From Rouxiella silvae (GTDB taxonomy: Bacteria; Pseudomonadota; Gammaproteobacteria; Enterobacterales; Enterobacteriaceae), in assembly GCF_002093625.1 (NCBI RefSeq), contig NZ_MRWD01000019.1, positions 1 to 64,000 on the forward strand: a stretch of 64,000 bases of DNA, read 5' to 3'. Positions 16,101-24,689 of this stretch are shown here, in pieces. Each line of letters opens with the position of its first letter. Position 1 is the first letter of the stretch. A program made the position numbers and the translations under genes. The notes beneath the pieces are model-generated. The model did no database searches. It was not told the DNA's origin and worked only from the letters and a program-made list of their open reading frames with translations.

Positions 16101-19100
16101 TTGCACGTATTATTCGCGCCTCAATCAATAACCGTTTGCTGGTGGTCATCGGCACACTTTTTCTGCTGGCGTGGGGTATTTATTCCCTGAGGCAAACGCC
16201 GCTCGATGCGCTGCCGGATTTATCCGACACCCAGGTGATTATCAAAGCCTCTTGGCCGGGTAAAGCCCCACAGGTTATGGAGGATCAGGTCACGTACCCT
16301 TTAACCACCACGCTGCTTGGCGTGCCCGGTGCGAAAACAATCCGCGCCTGGTCATCCTTTGGCGATGCCTTCATTTATGTGCTGTTTGACGACAAAACTG
16401 ACCAGTATTGGGCGCGCTCCCGCGTGCTTGAGTATCTCAATCAGGTACAAAGCCGCCTGCCGAAAGGTGCAACGCTGTCGCTTGGGCCAGATGCCACCGG
16501 CGTAGGCTGGGTTTATGAATATGCGCTGGTAGACAAAACCGGTCAGCATGATTTAGGTCAGCTGCGCGCCTTAAATGACTGGTTCCTTAAGTTTGAGCTT
16601 AAAACGGTGCCCAATGTCTCGGAAGTGGCGTCTCTGGGGGGGATGGTGCGGCAATATCAGGTGGTGCTCGATCCCGATAAAATGCGCGCCTTTGGTATCA
16701 CGCAAAGCGACATCACCACAGCGTTAGGCAAGTCGAATCAGGAGACTGGCGGCTCGGTGTTGGAAATGGGCGAAGCGGACTACATCGTTAAAACCAATGG
16801 CTATCTGCACACGCCGGAGGATTTTCGTCAGGTGGTGGTGCGCAGCGACGCCAACGGAACGCCGGTGTTGTTGGGCGACGTCGCGCGTATTCAAATTGGC
16901 CCTGAAATTCGTCGCGGTATCGCCGAACTTAACGGTCAGGGCGAAGTGGCCGGTGGGGTAATTATTATGCGATCCGGCAAAAATGCGCTGGCGACGATCA
17001 ATGGCGTGAAGGACAAGCTGGCCGAGCTTAAAAAGTCACTGCCGCCCGGCGTGGAGGTGGTGACCACTTATGACCGTTCAAAGCTTATCGATCGCGCGGT
17101 CGATAACCTGACCGACAAACTGATTGAGGAGTTTATTGCGGTCGGGGTTATTTGTGCGCTGTTTCTTTTTCATTTTCGCAGTGCGCTGGTGGCCATTCTT
17201 GCGCTGCCGGTCGGCGTGTTGGCGGCTTTTATTGCCATGCATTATCAGGGCGTTAATGCCAACCTGATGTCGCTCGGCGGCATCGCGATTGCCATCGGTG
17301 TCATGGTTGATGCTGCCATTGTGATGGTCGAAAACACCCATAAACACCTTGAAAGGCATGAGGGCAAAGTGCTTACCGGCCAACAGCGGTGGGAGGTGAT
17401 TGCCGACTCGGCGGTCGAGGTAGGGCCAGCGCTGTTCTTCTCGCTGCTAATCATCACGCTGTCGTTTATTCCGGTGTTTTCACTCGAGGGGCAGGAGGGC
17501 AAGCTGTTTAGCCCGCTGGCGCTCACCAAAACCTACACGCTGGCGGCGGCGGCGCTGCTTTCCATTACCTTGGTGCCGGTATTGATGGGCTGGCTTATTC
17601 GTGGACGTATTCCTCATGAAAACGCTAATCCGCTTAACCGGTTTTTAATTCGTATTTACCGGCCGGTGCTGGAGCAAGCGTTGAACCATCCGTGGGCCAC
17701 GCTGTTGCTTGCCCTAGTCCTGCTCGGGCTGACCGCCGTGCCGCTCTCGCAACTGGGCGGGGAGTTTATGCCGCCGTTGGATGAAGGTGATTTGCTGTAT
17801 ATGCCGACCGCACTGCCCGGGCTGTCGGCGGAAAAAGCCGCTCAGCTGCTGCAGGTTACCGACAGGCTTATTAAAACGGTGCCGGAAGTTGACACGGTGT
17901 TTGGCAAAGCGGGGAGAGCAGACAGCGCCACCGATCCCGCGCCGCTGGAGATGTTTGAAACCATGATCCAGTTCAAGCCGCGTACCCAGTGGCGACAGGG
18001 AATGACGCCTCAAAAACTGGTGGCCGAGTTGGACCGGATTGTGCAGGTTCCCGGCCTGTCAAACGTGTGGGTACCGCCCATCCGCAACCGTCTGGATATG
18101 CTCTCAACCGGCATCAAAACGCCGGTGGGTATCCGTATCTCTGGCCCGAGTTTAGCGCAAATCGACACGATCGCCGATCAGGTTGCCGCCGCCGTACGTC
18201 CGGTGAGTGGCGTGACGTCGGCGTTTGCCGAGCGGCTGAACGGCGGGCGATATATCGACGTCGCTATCGACAGAGTGAGGGCGGCGCGCTTCGGCCTCGC
18301 GGTGGGTGACATCGAGGACGTGATTGCCTCCGCCATTGGCGGTGAAAACGTCGGTGAGGTGATCAATGGGCGCACGCGTTTCCCGATCAATGTGCGTTAT
18401 CCACGCGAAGTGCGAGATTCGGTCGAGAAACTGCGTCAATTGCCGATGGTGCTGGCCAGCGGGGCGCAAATTCAGCTGGGCGATGTCGCCAGGCTGAGTG
18501 TTACCGACGGACCCACGATGATCCGCAGCGAGGATGCTCGTCTGGCGGGCTACGTTTATGTTGACCTGCGCAACACAGACCTGCAAACCGCGGTCCGCAA
18601 TATGCAGGCGGCGGTAGGGAAAGCGGTGGCGCTACCGGCGGGATATTCGCTCTCCTGGTCGGGGCAGTTCGAGTATCTGCAACGCGCTGAATCCACCTTA
18701 AAAACGGTCATTCCCGCCACGCTGGCAATTATCTTGGTGCTGCTGTTCCTGACCTTCAACTCAATTTCAGAAGCCTTGCTGCTGATGCTAACCATTCCCT
18801 TTGCGCTGATTGGCGGGTTCTGGCTGATTTGGGCCCTCGGGCACGCTATTTCAGTCGCCACGGCCGTTGGGTTTATCTCGCTGGCGGGCGTCTCGGCCGA
18901 ATTTGGGGTGGTGATGCTGATGTATCTGAAAGAGGCGCTGAACAAACGACTACAGGCCGGAGAAACGCTAAGTAATGCGCTGCTGCTGGCGGCAATCCGC
19001 GAAGGTGCGGTACAGCGCGTTCGTCCAAAAGCCATGACGGTTGCGGTGATATTGGCCGGTCTGTTGCCCATCATGCTGGGCCACGGAACCGGTTCAGAGG

Positions 19101-19270
19101 TGATGCAGCGCATCGCCGCACCGATGGTCGGCGGCATGATAACCGCGCCGCTGCTGTCTATGTTAGTTATCCCCGTTGCCTGGCTGCTGGTTCAGCGCCG
19201 AGCATTGCGTCGCCAATCTCTTCAACCCTTAACGCCCGCTTTGGGCACTCAACCCTCCGATAAGGAATGA
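16097..19270 (+). CDS. cusA: CusA-like heavy-metal RND efflux pump
   Basis: A 1,057-residue inner-membrane pump, near the length of E. coli CusA (1,047). The open frame extends 14 codons further upstream, but ATG 16097 overlaps the adaptor stop and gives the usual start. The three copper-relay methionines are present at 569 (LYMPTALPG), 619 (PLEMFET) and 668 (RLDMLSTG), with the same 50 and 49 spacings as Met573/623/672 of CusA. The TM4 segment with [13 protein letters not shown] carries the proton-relay Asp. It exports Cu(I)/Ag(I) through the adaptor and TolC-like channel. The Met triad argues against a CzcA-type Zn/Co/Cd pump. Confidence 0.93.
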   Translation: MIARIIRASINNRLLVVIGTLFLLAWGIYSLRQTPLDALPDLSDTQVIIKASWPGKAPQVMEDQVTYPLTTTLLGVPGAKTIRAWSSFGDAFIYVLFDDKTDQYWARSRVLEYLNQVQSRLPKGATLSLGPDATGVGWVYEYALVDKTGQHDLGQLRALNDWFLKFELKTVPNVSEVASLGGMVRQYQVVLDPDKMRAFGITQSDITTALGKSNQETGGSVLEMGEADYIVKTNGYLHTPEDFRQVVVRSDANGTPVLLGDVARIQIGPEIRRGIAELNGQGEVAGGVIIMRSGKNALATINGVKDKLAELKKSLPPGVEVVTTYDRSKLIDRAVDNLTDKLIEEFIAVGVICALFLFHFRSALVAILALPVGVLAAFIAMHYQGVNANLMSLGGIAIAIGVMVDAAIVMVENTHKHLERHEGKVLTGQQRWEVIADSAVEVGPALFFSLLIITLSFIPVFSLEGQEGKLFSPLALTKTYTLAAAALLSITLVPVLMGWLIRGRIPHENANPLNRFLIRIYRPVLEQALNHPWATLLLALVLLGLTAVPLSQLGGEFMPPLDEGDLLYMPTALPGLSAEKAAQLLQVTDRLIKTVPEVDTVFGKAGRADSATDPAPLEMFETMIQFKPRTQWRQGMTPQKLVAELDRIVQVPGLSNVWVPPIRNRLDMLSTGIKTPVGIRISGPSLAQIDTIADQVAAAVRPVSGVTSAFAERLNGGRYIDVAIDRVRAARFGLAVGDIEDVIASAIGGENVGEVINGRTRFPINVRYPREVRDSVEKLRQLPMVLASGAQIQLGDVARLSVTDGPTMIRSEDARLAGYVYVDLRNTDLQTAVRNMQAAVGKAVALPAGYSLSWSGQFEYLQRAESTLKTVIPATLAIILVLLFLTFNSISEALLLMLTIPFALIGGFWLIWALGHAISVATAVGFISLAGVSAEFGVVMLMYLKEALNKRLQAGETLSNALLLAAIREGAVQRVRPKAMTVAVILAGLLPIMLGHGTGSEVMQRIAAPMVGGMITAPLLSMLVIPVAWLLVQRRALRRQSLQPLTPALGTQPSDKE

Positions 19271-19272
19271 CC

Positions 19273-19683
19273 ATGAACATGAATAAAATGACTCTGCTTG
19301 CCGCTGCACTTTCTGCTGCACTCTCTGCTGCATTCTCTGCCGGTTTTAGCCTGTCAGCATTTGCGGATACCCACACCATGAATAACCCAAATTCGATGGC
19401 TGGCATGAATATGAACATGCCGATGACGACAATGTCGGAGAAAAAACCGTCATCCACGCAGGCATTAACTGACGCAACTGTTGTGAGCGTTGATAAAAAT
19501 ACCGGCATGATCACCTTGAAACACGGCGCACTGTCGAACATCCACATGCCCGCCATGACCATGGCTTACAAGGCCAAAAACGCCGAGATGCTGGACAGCG
19601 CGAAGGCGGGGGCCAAAGTGCAGGTACTCGTCGAGAGTGTAGACAACACCTTAACCATAACCACGCTGCAAGATCAGCAGTAG
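19273..19683 (+). CDS. Periplasmic CusF-like copper-binding protein with Met at the Trp position
   Basis: A 136-residue protein from ATG 19273, preceded by AAGGA; an ATG at 19267 is also possible. The signal peptide (residues 1-31) contains a 12-bp DNA unit repeated nearly three times (19309-19344), encoding Ala/Leu/Ser repeats. A Met-rich linker (SMAGMNMNMPMTTM) precedes the CusF fold. Ligands are His84, Met95 and Met97. At residue 92, where CusF has the copper-capping Trp44, this protein has Met (HMPAMTM). Met at this place occurs in other CusF-family proteins. Last gene of the efflux operon; expected to carry Cu(I)/Ag(I) to the pump. Confidence 0.87.
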   Translation: MNMNKMTLLAAALSAALSAAFSAGFSLSAFADTHTMNNPNSMAGMNMNMPMTTMSEKKPSSTQALTDATVVSVDKNTGMITLKHGALSNIHMPAMTMAYKAKNAEMLDSAKAGAKVQVLVESVDNTLTITTLQDQQ

Positions 19684-19696
19684 CAGGCACTGTTGC

Positions 19697-19723
19697 CAGG
19701 TGGGGGAAACTCCACCTGTTTTT
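19697..19723 (+). terminator. Rho-independent terminator of the metal efflux operon
   Basis: CAGGTGG (19697-19703) and CCACCTG (19712-19718) form a 7-bp stem followed directly by TTTTT, 14 bp after the last stop. Confidence 0.85.
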
Positions 19724-19733
19724 CAACCGCTGT

Positions 19734-19838
19734 ATGATGCAGCAAAAAGTCGAATTCATGCCCGATCAGTTCATCTTGACGGGTTTGGTGATGATTTTGA
19801 TTGGCTGGGTGACTATGCCACTGCTGTCGTTTGGGTAA
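19734..19838 (+). CDS. Possible 34-residue membrane miniprotein
   Basis: An open frame starting with two ATGs (19734, 19737) or at 19758, ending at TAA 19838. It encodes one hydrophobic helix (ILTGLVMILIGWVTMPLL) ending SFG, the look of a single-span small membrane protein. There is no convincing ribosome binding site and it sits just after a terminator, so it may be chance. Confidence 0.25.
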   Translation: MMQQKVEFMPDQFILTGLVMILIGWVTMPLLSFG

Positions 19839-19876
19839 CATGTTGATATCAAATACCCAATACAGTGAGAAATTAA

Positions 19877-20506
19877 ATGCAATTAACGAGTCAAAGTTTT
19901 CGCGACGGTGAGCATATCCCAGGTGAATTCGCCTTTGCTGTCCCTAATGCGGCCAGCCATATCGCACTTTCTTCTAATACCAATCCGCACTTGACCTGGC
20001 ACGATGCGCCTGCCGGAACGCAGTCATTTGTGCTGGTTTGCCATGACCCCGATGTTCCCAGCAAGGCTGATGATGTTAATCAGGAAGGAAAAGAGGTGCC
20101 TGCCTCTCTGCCGCGCATCACCTTCTACCACTGGCTGCTGCTGGACATTCCTGCAAATTTAAGCGAGATTGCCGCGGGTTCACATTCTAATAGCGTGACG
20201 CCACAGGGGAAAGCGGGTCCTGAAGCGAGCAACGGCCTGCGTCACGGAATCAATGATTACACCCTTTGGTTCGCGGGTGATGCGCAGATGACCGGTAATT
20301 ATTTTGGTTATGATGGCCCCTGTCCGCCGTGGAACGATACAATAGTTCACCATTACACGTTTACCCTTTATGCTCTGGATACGCCTAAGCTAGATGTTCA
20401 AGGCAGTCTCACCGGGCCAAACGTTGTGCAGGCGTTAAAGGAAGCCAACGTGTTAGCACAGGCAAGCATTACCGGCCTGTATTCGCTGAATCCTGACGTG
20501 AAGTAA
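19877..20506 (+). CDS. YbhB/YbcL-type PEBP-family protein
   Basis: A 209-residue phosphatidylethanolamine-binding-protein fold, as in bacterial YbhB and YbcL. The conserved parts are NPHLTWHDAPAGTQSFVLVCHDPDVP (about 35-60, with the DPD ligand-pocket motif) and the GYDGPCPPWND loop (about 148-158). It lacks a signal peptide, so it is likely cytosolic. It is longer than E. coli YbhB (158). The following AraC-type gene begins within a few bases of its stop. Biological role of these proteins in bacteria is unclear. Confidence 0.85.
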   Translation: MQLTSQSFRDGEHIPGEFAFAVPNAASHIALSSNTNPHLTWHDAPAGTQSFVLVCHDPDVPSKADDVNQEGKEVPASLPRITFYHWLLLDIPANLSEIAAGSHSNSVTPQGKAGPEASNGLRHGINDYTLWFAGDAQMTGNYFGYDGPCPPWNDTIVHHYTFTLYALDTPKLDVQGSLTGPNVVQALKEANVLAQASITGLYSLNPDVK

Positions 20507-20529
20507 ATTTGTTCAATATTGGGGGTAAA

Positions 20530-21402
20530 GTGAATCACACGATGCTATCGCTACCTGAAATGACGACAACCCCCGATAACAGCAGTGGCGGGATCAGCCC
20601 GCTGCCGTCTGGCGCACCGATTATGCTGCGAGGGTTGTGCGGCTTTGCACAGCCTTATCTGCGACGTACCCAGTACATTCCCAACTTCTTTTTTCAGGAT
20701 GCTACGCTGCTGCTTATTGTCTCCGGGACGCTCGGTTTGAGTAACGCCACGGATGAGCTTATCGTCGATAACGATGATTCTCTGCTACTGGTAAAGCCGG
20801 GTACCTGGGCTAATTTACACAAGACGCCGACAGGGCCACAGCAGTGTTTCCGCTCTTATTATCTGACCTTTAGCAGCGAACTGCTGGAATATTTCCAGCG
20901 CGGTCGACCCCATGCTGAGCCGAAAAACCTTAATACCGTGCAACGAACACCGCTGGATACTGACCTTAAAACGACCTTGGAATGGGTTTGCAACAGTGTG
21001 TTATCAGCGGATATCAGTGAAGATCGCCTGCGTTTTCGCCTGCTTGACCTGCTTGCAGCTTTAGCCGAACGTGGCCTCGCATTTAACCAGTATCAGGCCC
21101 CTAGTACCGCAAGCCGAGTACGTTTAATGCTCAGTGAAAGCCCTGCGCATCCGTGGACAGCGCGGGAAGTGGGGCGCGCACTGGCGATGAGTGAAGCCAC
21201 GCTGCGCCGACGTTTATCTGAGGAGCAGGTGCGTTTTGACGAGTTGCTGATTGAGGTGAGAATGCACCACGGTTTGATGCTGCTGCAAAGTACTCATTGG
21301 AGCATTATTCAGGTGGCAGAGGCCTGCGGTTATCTTTCTCGCGCTCGATTTACCGAGCGGTTTACTAAGCGTTTCGGGTATCTGCCTTCCTCGGTTAAAT
21401 AA
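20530..21402 (+). CDS. AraC-family transcriptional regulator
   Basis: About 290 residues. The GTG at 20530 is chosen because GGGGGTAA lies just before it; a TTG at 20509 and an ATG at 20542 are alternatives. The N-terminal part is a cupin-like sensing domain (LLLVKPGTWANLHKTP). The C-terminal two-HTH AraC domain (about 190-290) has WTAREVGRALAMSEATLRRRL and the signature QVAEACGYLSRARFTERFTKRFG. The form resembles GadX-like regulators. It lies 23 bp after the PEBP gene and may be co-transcribed with it. Target unknown. Confidence 0.85.
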   Translation: MNHTMLSLPEMTTTPDNSSGGISPLPSGAPIMLRGLCGFAQPYLRRTQYIPNFFFQDATLLLIVSGTLGLSNATDELIVDNDDSLLLVKPGTWANLHKTPTGPQQCFRSYYLTFSSELLEYFQRGRPHAEPKNLNTVQRTPLDTDLKTTLEWVCNSVLSADISEDRLRFRLLDLLAALAERGLAFNQYQAPSTASRVRLMLSESPAHPWTAREVGRALAMSEATLRRRLSEEQVRFDELLIEVRMHHGLMLLQSTHWSIIQVAEACGYLSRARFTERFTKRFGYLPSSVK

Positions 21403-21421
21403 TCCAACCGCCGGTTATAAT

Positions 21422-21973
21422 TTACAGTTCGCTAAGCTGCACCACCATGCGATACACATCTTCCTGAGCCACCGGGATAACCGAGCGGTGCAGAATCATG
21501 CCTTCAATCAGCGCATCAAGCGCGACGGCCGCCAGCGGCGAAAAATGGCGTTCGAGCGAGGCGCGGCTCTGGTTCATCCAGTTTTTCATCACCTGCTTCA
21601 TCACCGGCGTACGACAGGCATAGCTGTACAGTTCATAGCTCAGCTGATTAGTTTTATCGCCCGCGGTTACCTCACCGAAAATGATTTCCACAATCGCTTG
21701 ACGCGCCTGCATTTTATCCTGCGCGCGGTTTAGCGTAGCGGCAAAGGCGGTAAATGCGTCGTGCGCCAGTGTGCTAAAGGCCTCAAGTAATAGCGCCTGC
21801 ATACTGGGGAAATAATAGGTCACCGAGCCGAGTGGAATAGCGGCACACTGCGCAATTTTGCGATAAGTAGTGCCGTCAACGCCGTGCAGGGCAATAGTCT
21901 CAAGCGTGGCGCGTAAAATGATGGTTCTGCGCTGAGGGTCTTGCTGCCAGGTTTTACGCGGGGCGGTTGCCAT
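21422..21973 (-). CDS. TetR-family repressor
   Basis: A 183-residue regulator from ATG 21973, which has AAGGAG in front; the frame extends 11 codons further upstream without a site. The N-terminal TetR HTH (about 15-62; GVDGTTYRKIAQCAAIPLGSVTYYFPS) is clear. The C-terminal ligand domain is not assignable. It diverges from the sugar acetyltransferase gene, with two 17-bp operator-like repeats between them, and so likely represses itself and its neighbour. Confidence 0.87.
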   Translation of the reverse strand: MATAPRKTWQQDPQRRTIILRATLETIALHGVDGTTYRKIAQCAAIPLGSVTYYFPSMQALLLEAFSTLAHDAFTAFAATLNRAQDKMQARQAIVEIIFGEVTAGDKTNQLSYELYSYACRTPVMKQVMKNWMNQSRASLERHFSPLAAVALDALIEGMILHRSVIPVAQEDVYRMVVQLSEL

Positions 21974-22018
21974 AATAATCTCCTTAATCGGCAAGCAAGG
22001 TAACACAGCTGCCCTAAA

Positions 22019-22035
22019 TTGTACAAACGTACGAA
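22019..22035. promoter_or_regulatory. Probable TetR operator 1
   Basis: TTGTACAAACGTACGAA contains GTAC-AAAC-GTAC. It is 46 bp upstream of the TetR gene start and is a near copy of the site at 22054. Confidence 0.6.
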
Positions 22036-22042
22036 TATAAGC

Positions 22043-22048
22043 TTGACA
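22043..22048 (+). promoter_or_regulatory. -35 element TTGACA for the acetyltransferase promoter
   Basis: A consensus -35 hexamer sits between the two operator repeats. The matching -10 (somewhere in 22066-22075) is poor and would overlap operator 2. Confidence 0.4.
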
Positions 22049-22053
22049 TCAAT

Positions 22054-22070
22054 TTGTACGAATGTACGAT
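22054..22070. promoter_or_regulatory. Probable TetR operator 2
   Basis: TTGTACGAATGTACGAT contains GTAC-GAAT-GTAC. It shares TTGTAC-RAA-YGTACGAW with operator 1, centre to centre 35 bp. Confidence 0.6.
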
Positions 22071-22174
22071 TTATTGGCGTGCAAAGGCACAACACGCTGT
22101 GATGGGCAGGGGATAAGCCTGCGTGCCATCAGTCGTGGATCAAAAACGCGTGAATAAGCAACCAAAGGCGATTT

Positions 22175-22747
22175 ATGAATAAAGTGACCGGTGTGGAAGA
22201 TGGCGTTTTATACGATGCTAACTATGATAGTGTGCTGATTGAAATGAGAAAAACTGCTAAAACAGTGTGCTATGACTACAACCATACGCGACCGGGTGAT
22301 GACGAAGCCCGCAGCGCACTGCTTGCATCCCTATTAGGTCAGAGCAGTGAAAGCATCGTGATTGAGCCGCCCTTTTATTGTGACTACGGCAAAAATATCT
22401 TCGTGGGGAAAAACTTTTACGCCAACCATAATCTGGTGATTTTGGACGGTGCAACGGTCACTTTTGGCGATAACGTGTTTATTGCGCCCGGCGTGGGCAT
22501 TCATACCGCAGGGCACCCCATTGACGCCGAACGGCGCAATAAAGGGCTAGAATTTGCGCTGCCGGTCACTGTCGGCAGCAATGTGTGGATTGGGGCGGCG
22601 GTGACTATTTTACCCGGTGTGACCATTGGCGATAACACCGTGATTGGCGCGGGCAGCGTGGTGACGCGAAATATTCCGGCAAACGTGGTGGCGGTGGGCA
22701 ATCCTTGCCGCGTATTGCGGCCTATTACTCAACAAGATGGTGAATAA
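22175..22747 (+). CDS. Sugar O-acetyltransferase (Maa/NodL family)
   Basis: A 190-residue left-handed beta-helix acetyltransferase. It transfers acetyl from acetyl-CoA to a hydroxyl of a sugar such as maltose or glucose. An N-terminal Maa-type helical domain (to about 60) is followed by hexapeptide repeats; the catalytic His lies in IHTAGHPID (about residues 109-117). IGAAVTILPGVTIGDN and IGAGSVVTRNIPANVVAVGNP are typical. It is divergent from the TetR gene and probably under its control. The stop lies inside the first copy of the 44-bp repeat. Confidence 0.88.
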   Translation: MNKVTGVEDGVLYDANYDSVLIEMRKTAKTVCYDYNHTRPGDDEARSALLASLLGQSSESIVIEPPFYCDYGKNIFVGKNFYANHNLVILDGATVTFGDNVFIAPGVGIHTAGHPIDAERRNKGLEFALPVTVGSNVWIGAAVTILPGVTIGDNTVIGAGSVVTRNIPANVVAVGNPCRVLRPITQQDGE

Positions 22748-22837
22748 TCCTCAGCATTACAGGCTCCAAGACTGAGTTGAGCGGCGAATAATCCTCAGCA
22801 TTACAGGCTCCAGGACTGAGTTGAGCGGCGAATAATC
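22742..22837. repeat. 44-bp tandem duplication between convergent genes
   Basis: Units 22742-22785 and 22786-22829 differ at one base (CCAAGA against CCAGGA); the first eight bases of a third copy follow. Unit 2 encodes the last codons and stop of the LLM flavoenzyme gene. Unit 1 is an untranslated copy of that tail and holds the acetyltransferase stop. The single difference falls in a Ser codon and would be silent. Confidence 0.9.
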
Positions 22838-23847
22838 GGGGCAACCTCATCGCCGAGCAGCTCAATTGACTGCTTCATTGCCGCGTGTTCGGTCGAGCTG
22901 GAGCTCATCTGCAACGTAATACGTGCCACGCCGCCGAGTGCTTCGCTGGCCGCGAGCATTTTTGCCGCCACCGTGGGCGCATCGCCGATTAAAAATGCGC
23001 CGTGCGGACCACACATCGCCTCGAACTGGGCGCGAGTTGCCGGTGATCGGCCACGTTCACGCCCAATTTCGGTAAACATGTATCGCCAGCCAGGATAGAA
23101 ACTCTCCTTGGCTTCCTCAGTGGTGTTACCCACAAAACCCAGCGCGTGCACGCCGACCTTTAGCTTCTCGGGTGAGTGACCTGCCTGGCGTCCGGCTTCG
23201 CGGTAGAGGTCAACCAGCGGACGAAAACGGCTAAAATCACCGCCAATAATCGCCACCATCAGCGGCAAACCCAGCGTTCCCGCACGTGCAAAAGACTGCG
23301 GTGTGCCGCCTACGCCGAGCCACACAGGAAGTTGTTCCTGATAGGGACGGGGGTAAATTCCTTGCCCGCTCAGCGCGGGCCGATGTCGACCCGACCAATT
23401 GACGTGGGTGTTATCGCGTATTTGCAGCAATAATTGCAGCTTTTCGATGAACAGCGAGTCGTAATCCTCGAACTTAAAGCCAAACAACGGGTAAGCTTCA
23501 CCAAACGAGCCGCGGCCAACCACGATTTCGACGCGGCCTTTGGCGAGAAGATCCAGGGTCGCGAACTCCTGAAATACCCGCACCGGATCGGCGGCGCTGA
23601 GCACCGTCACGGCGCTGGTTAATCGAATATTTTTAGTTCGCGCCGCCGCGGCCGCCAAAATGATAGCCGGGGCCGAATCCAGAAACTCGGGGCGATGATG
23701 CTCACCAATCCCGAACACGTCTAGCCCGACCCTGTCTGCGGTTTCAACTTCTTCGAGCAGGTTGTCAAGCCGCTCACTGGCGGAAAGCACCTCGCCCGTA
23801 GCGGGGTTGGGTAAACGTGCGACAAAACTGTCAATGCCGATTTCCAT
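22801..23847 (-). CDS. LLM-class flavin-dependent oxidoreductase
   Basis: A 348-residue luciferase-like monooxygenase. These TIM-barrel enzymes use reduced FMN supplied by a partner reductase. Evidence: the GLDVFGIGEHHRPEFLDSAP segment (about 40-60), LTSAVTVLSAADPVRVFQEF (about 75-95), IVVGRGSFGEAYPLFG, and WLGVGGTPQSFARAG. The ATG at 23847 is the first start. An FMN/NADH enzyme (azoreductase) lies 85 bp upstream on the same strand. Substrate unknown. Confidence 0.85.
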   Translation of the reverse strand: MEIGIDSFVARLPNPATGEVLSASERLDNLLEEVETADRVGLDVFGIGEHHRPEFLDSAPAIILAAAAARTKNIRLTSAVTVLSAADPVRVFQEFATLDLLAKGRVEIVVGRGSFGEAYPLFGFKFEDYDSLFIEKLQLLLQIRDNTHVNWSGRHRPALSGQGIYPRPYQEQLPVWLGVGGTPQSFARAGTLGLPLMVAIIGGDFSRFRPLVDLYREAGRQAGHSPEKLKVGVHALGFVGNTTEEAKESFYPGWRYMFTEIGRERGRSPATRAQFEAMCGPHGAFLIGDAPTVAAKMLAASEALGGVARITLQMSSSSTEHAAMKQSIELLGDEVAPIIRRSTQSWSL

Positions 23848-23931
23848 GGTGAATGCAGACCTCGTGTTATCTTTTTTGCGACCGCGACGGGCCAGTAGCG
23901 TGTTGCTTTATCTGTTAAGAAAGCGAATTTG

Positions 23932-24540
23932 TTAAGAAAGCGAAGCAATTAACGCTTGCGCATTGGCAATGGCGGTGGTCTTTGCTTCATCACCGCGGCT
24001 GAGGCCTTCAGCGCGAATAAAGGTGACATCGGTCAGGCCGATAAAACCGAGCACGCCCTTGAGGTAGGTTTCTTGGTGCTCGAGGAACGCCGCCGGGCTT
24101 TCTCCGGTATAAAAACCGCCGCGTGAAGACACCACGAAGACTTTTTTCCCTTTTGGCAGCAGGCCTTCTGGGCCGTTGGCACCGTACTGGAAGGTGCGGC
24201 CCGCCACACAAACGCGGTCAATCCAGGCTTTCAGCTGTGAAGGGATAGAAAAGTTGTACATCGGCGCACCGATAACAATGACGTCTGCGGCGAACAGGTC
24301 ATCGATGTAAGCCCCGCCGAGCGCCAAGTCTTCACCCAACGCCGCCTCAGTCACTTCAGCACCCTGGAAGGCGGCAATGTGTTTGTCTGAAAGATGCAAC
24401 GCCGGGTCACGCACCAGATCACGATACTGAACGTTTGCCTCAGGGTGCAGCGCCTGCTGGCGTGCCACGGTCTCGGCTGACAGTGCGCGGCTTACGGAAT
24501 AATCACCAAGAATGCTGGAATCGATGTGAAGAATTGACAT
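23932..24540 (-). CDS. azoR: FMN-dependent NADH-azoreductase
   Basis: A 202-residue flavodoxin-fold NADH:quinone/azo reductase, matching E. coli AzoR (201). The ATG at 24540 follows AGGGG; an upstream frame extension of 17 codons has no site. Conserved parts are HIDSSILGDYSVSRALS (FMN phosphate loop), APMYNFSIPSQLKAWIDRV (about 94-112) and SSRGGFYTG (about 140-148). It probably protects against quinones and oxidants. It diverges from a LysR gene, the usual layout for a regulator controlling its neighbour. Confidence 0.92.
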   Translation of the reverse strand: MSILHIDSSILGDYSVSRALSAETVARQQALHPEANVQYRDLVRDPALHLSDKHIAAFQGAEVTEAALGEDLALGGAYIDDLFAADVIVIGAPMYNFSIPSQLKAWIDRVCVAGRTFQYGANGPEGLLPKGKKVFVVSSRGGFYTGESPAAFLEHQETYLKGVLGFIGLTDVTFIRAEGLSRGDEAKTTAIANAQALIASLS

Positions 24541-24689
24541 AAAGTGAACCCCTGATTGTTTAAATGTAATTGACGTGTTGAACACGAGCATTACTATCTC
24601 ACTCTGCTTGCCACCTGAGTAGCCGTTATATTTCGATGCAATCCATCGGTCATGCCGATAGTTAACATTCCTCGTGTATAGGTCGCACC

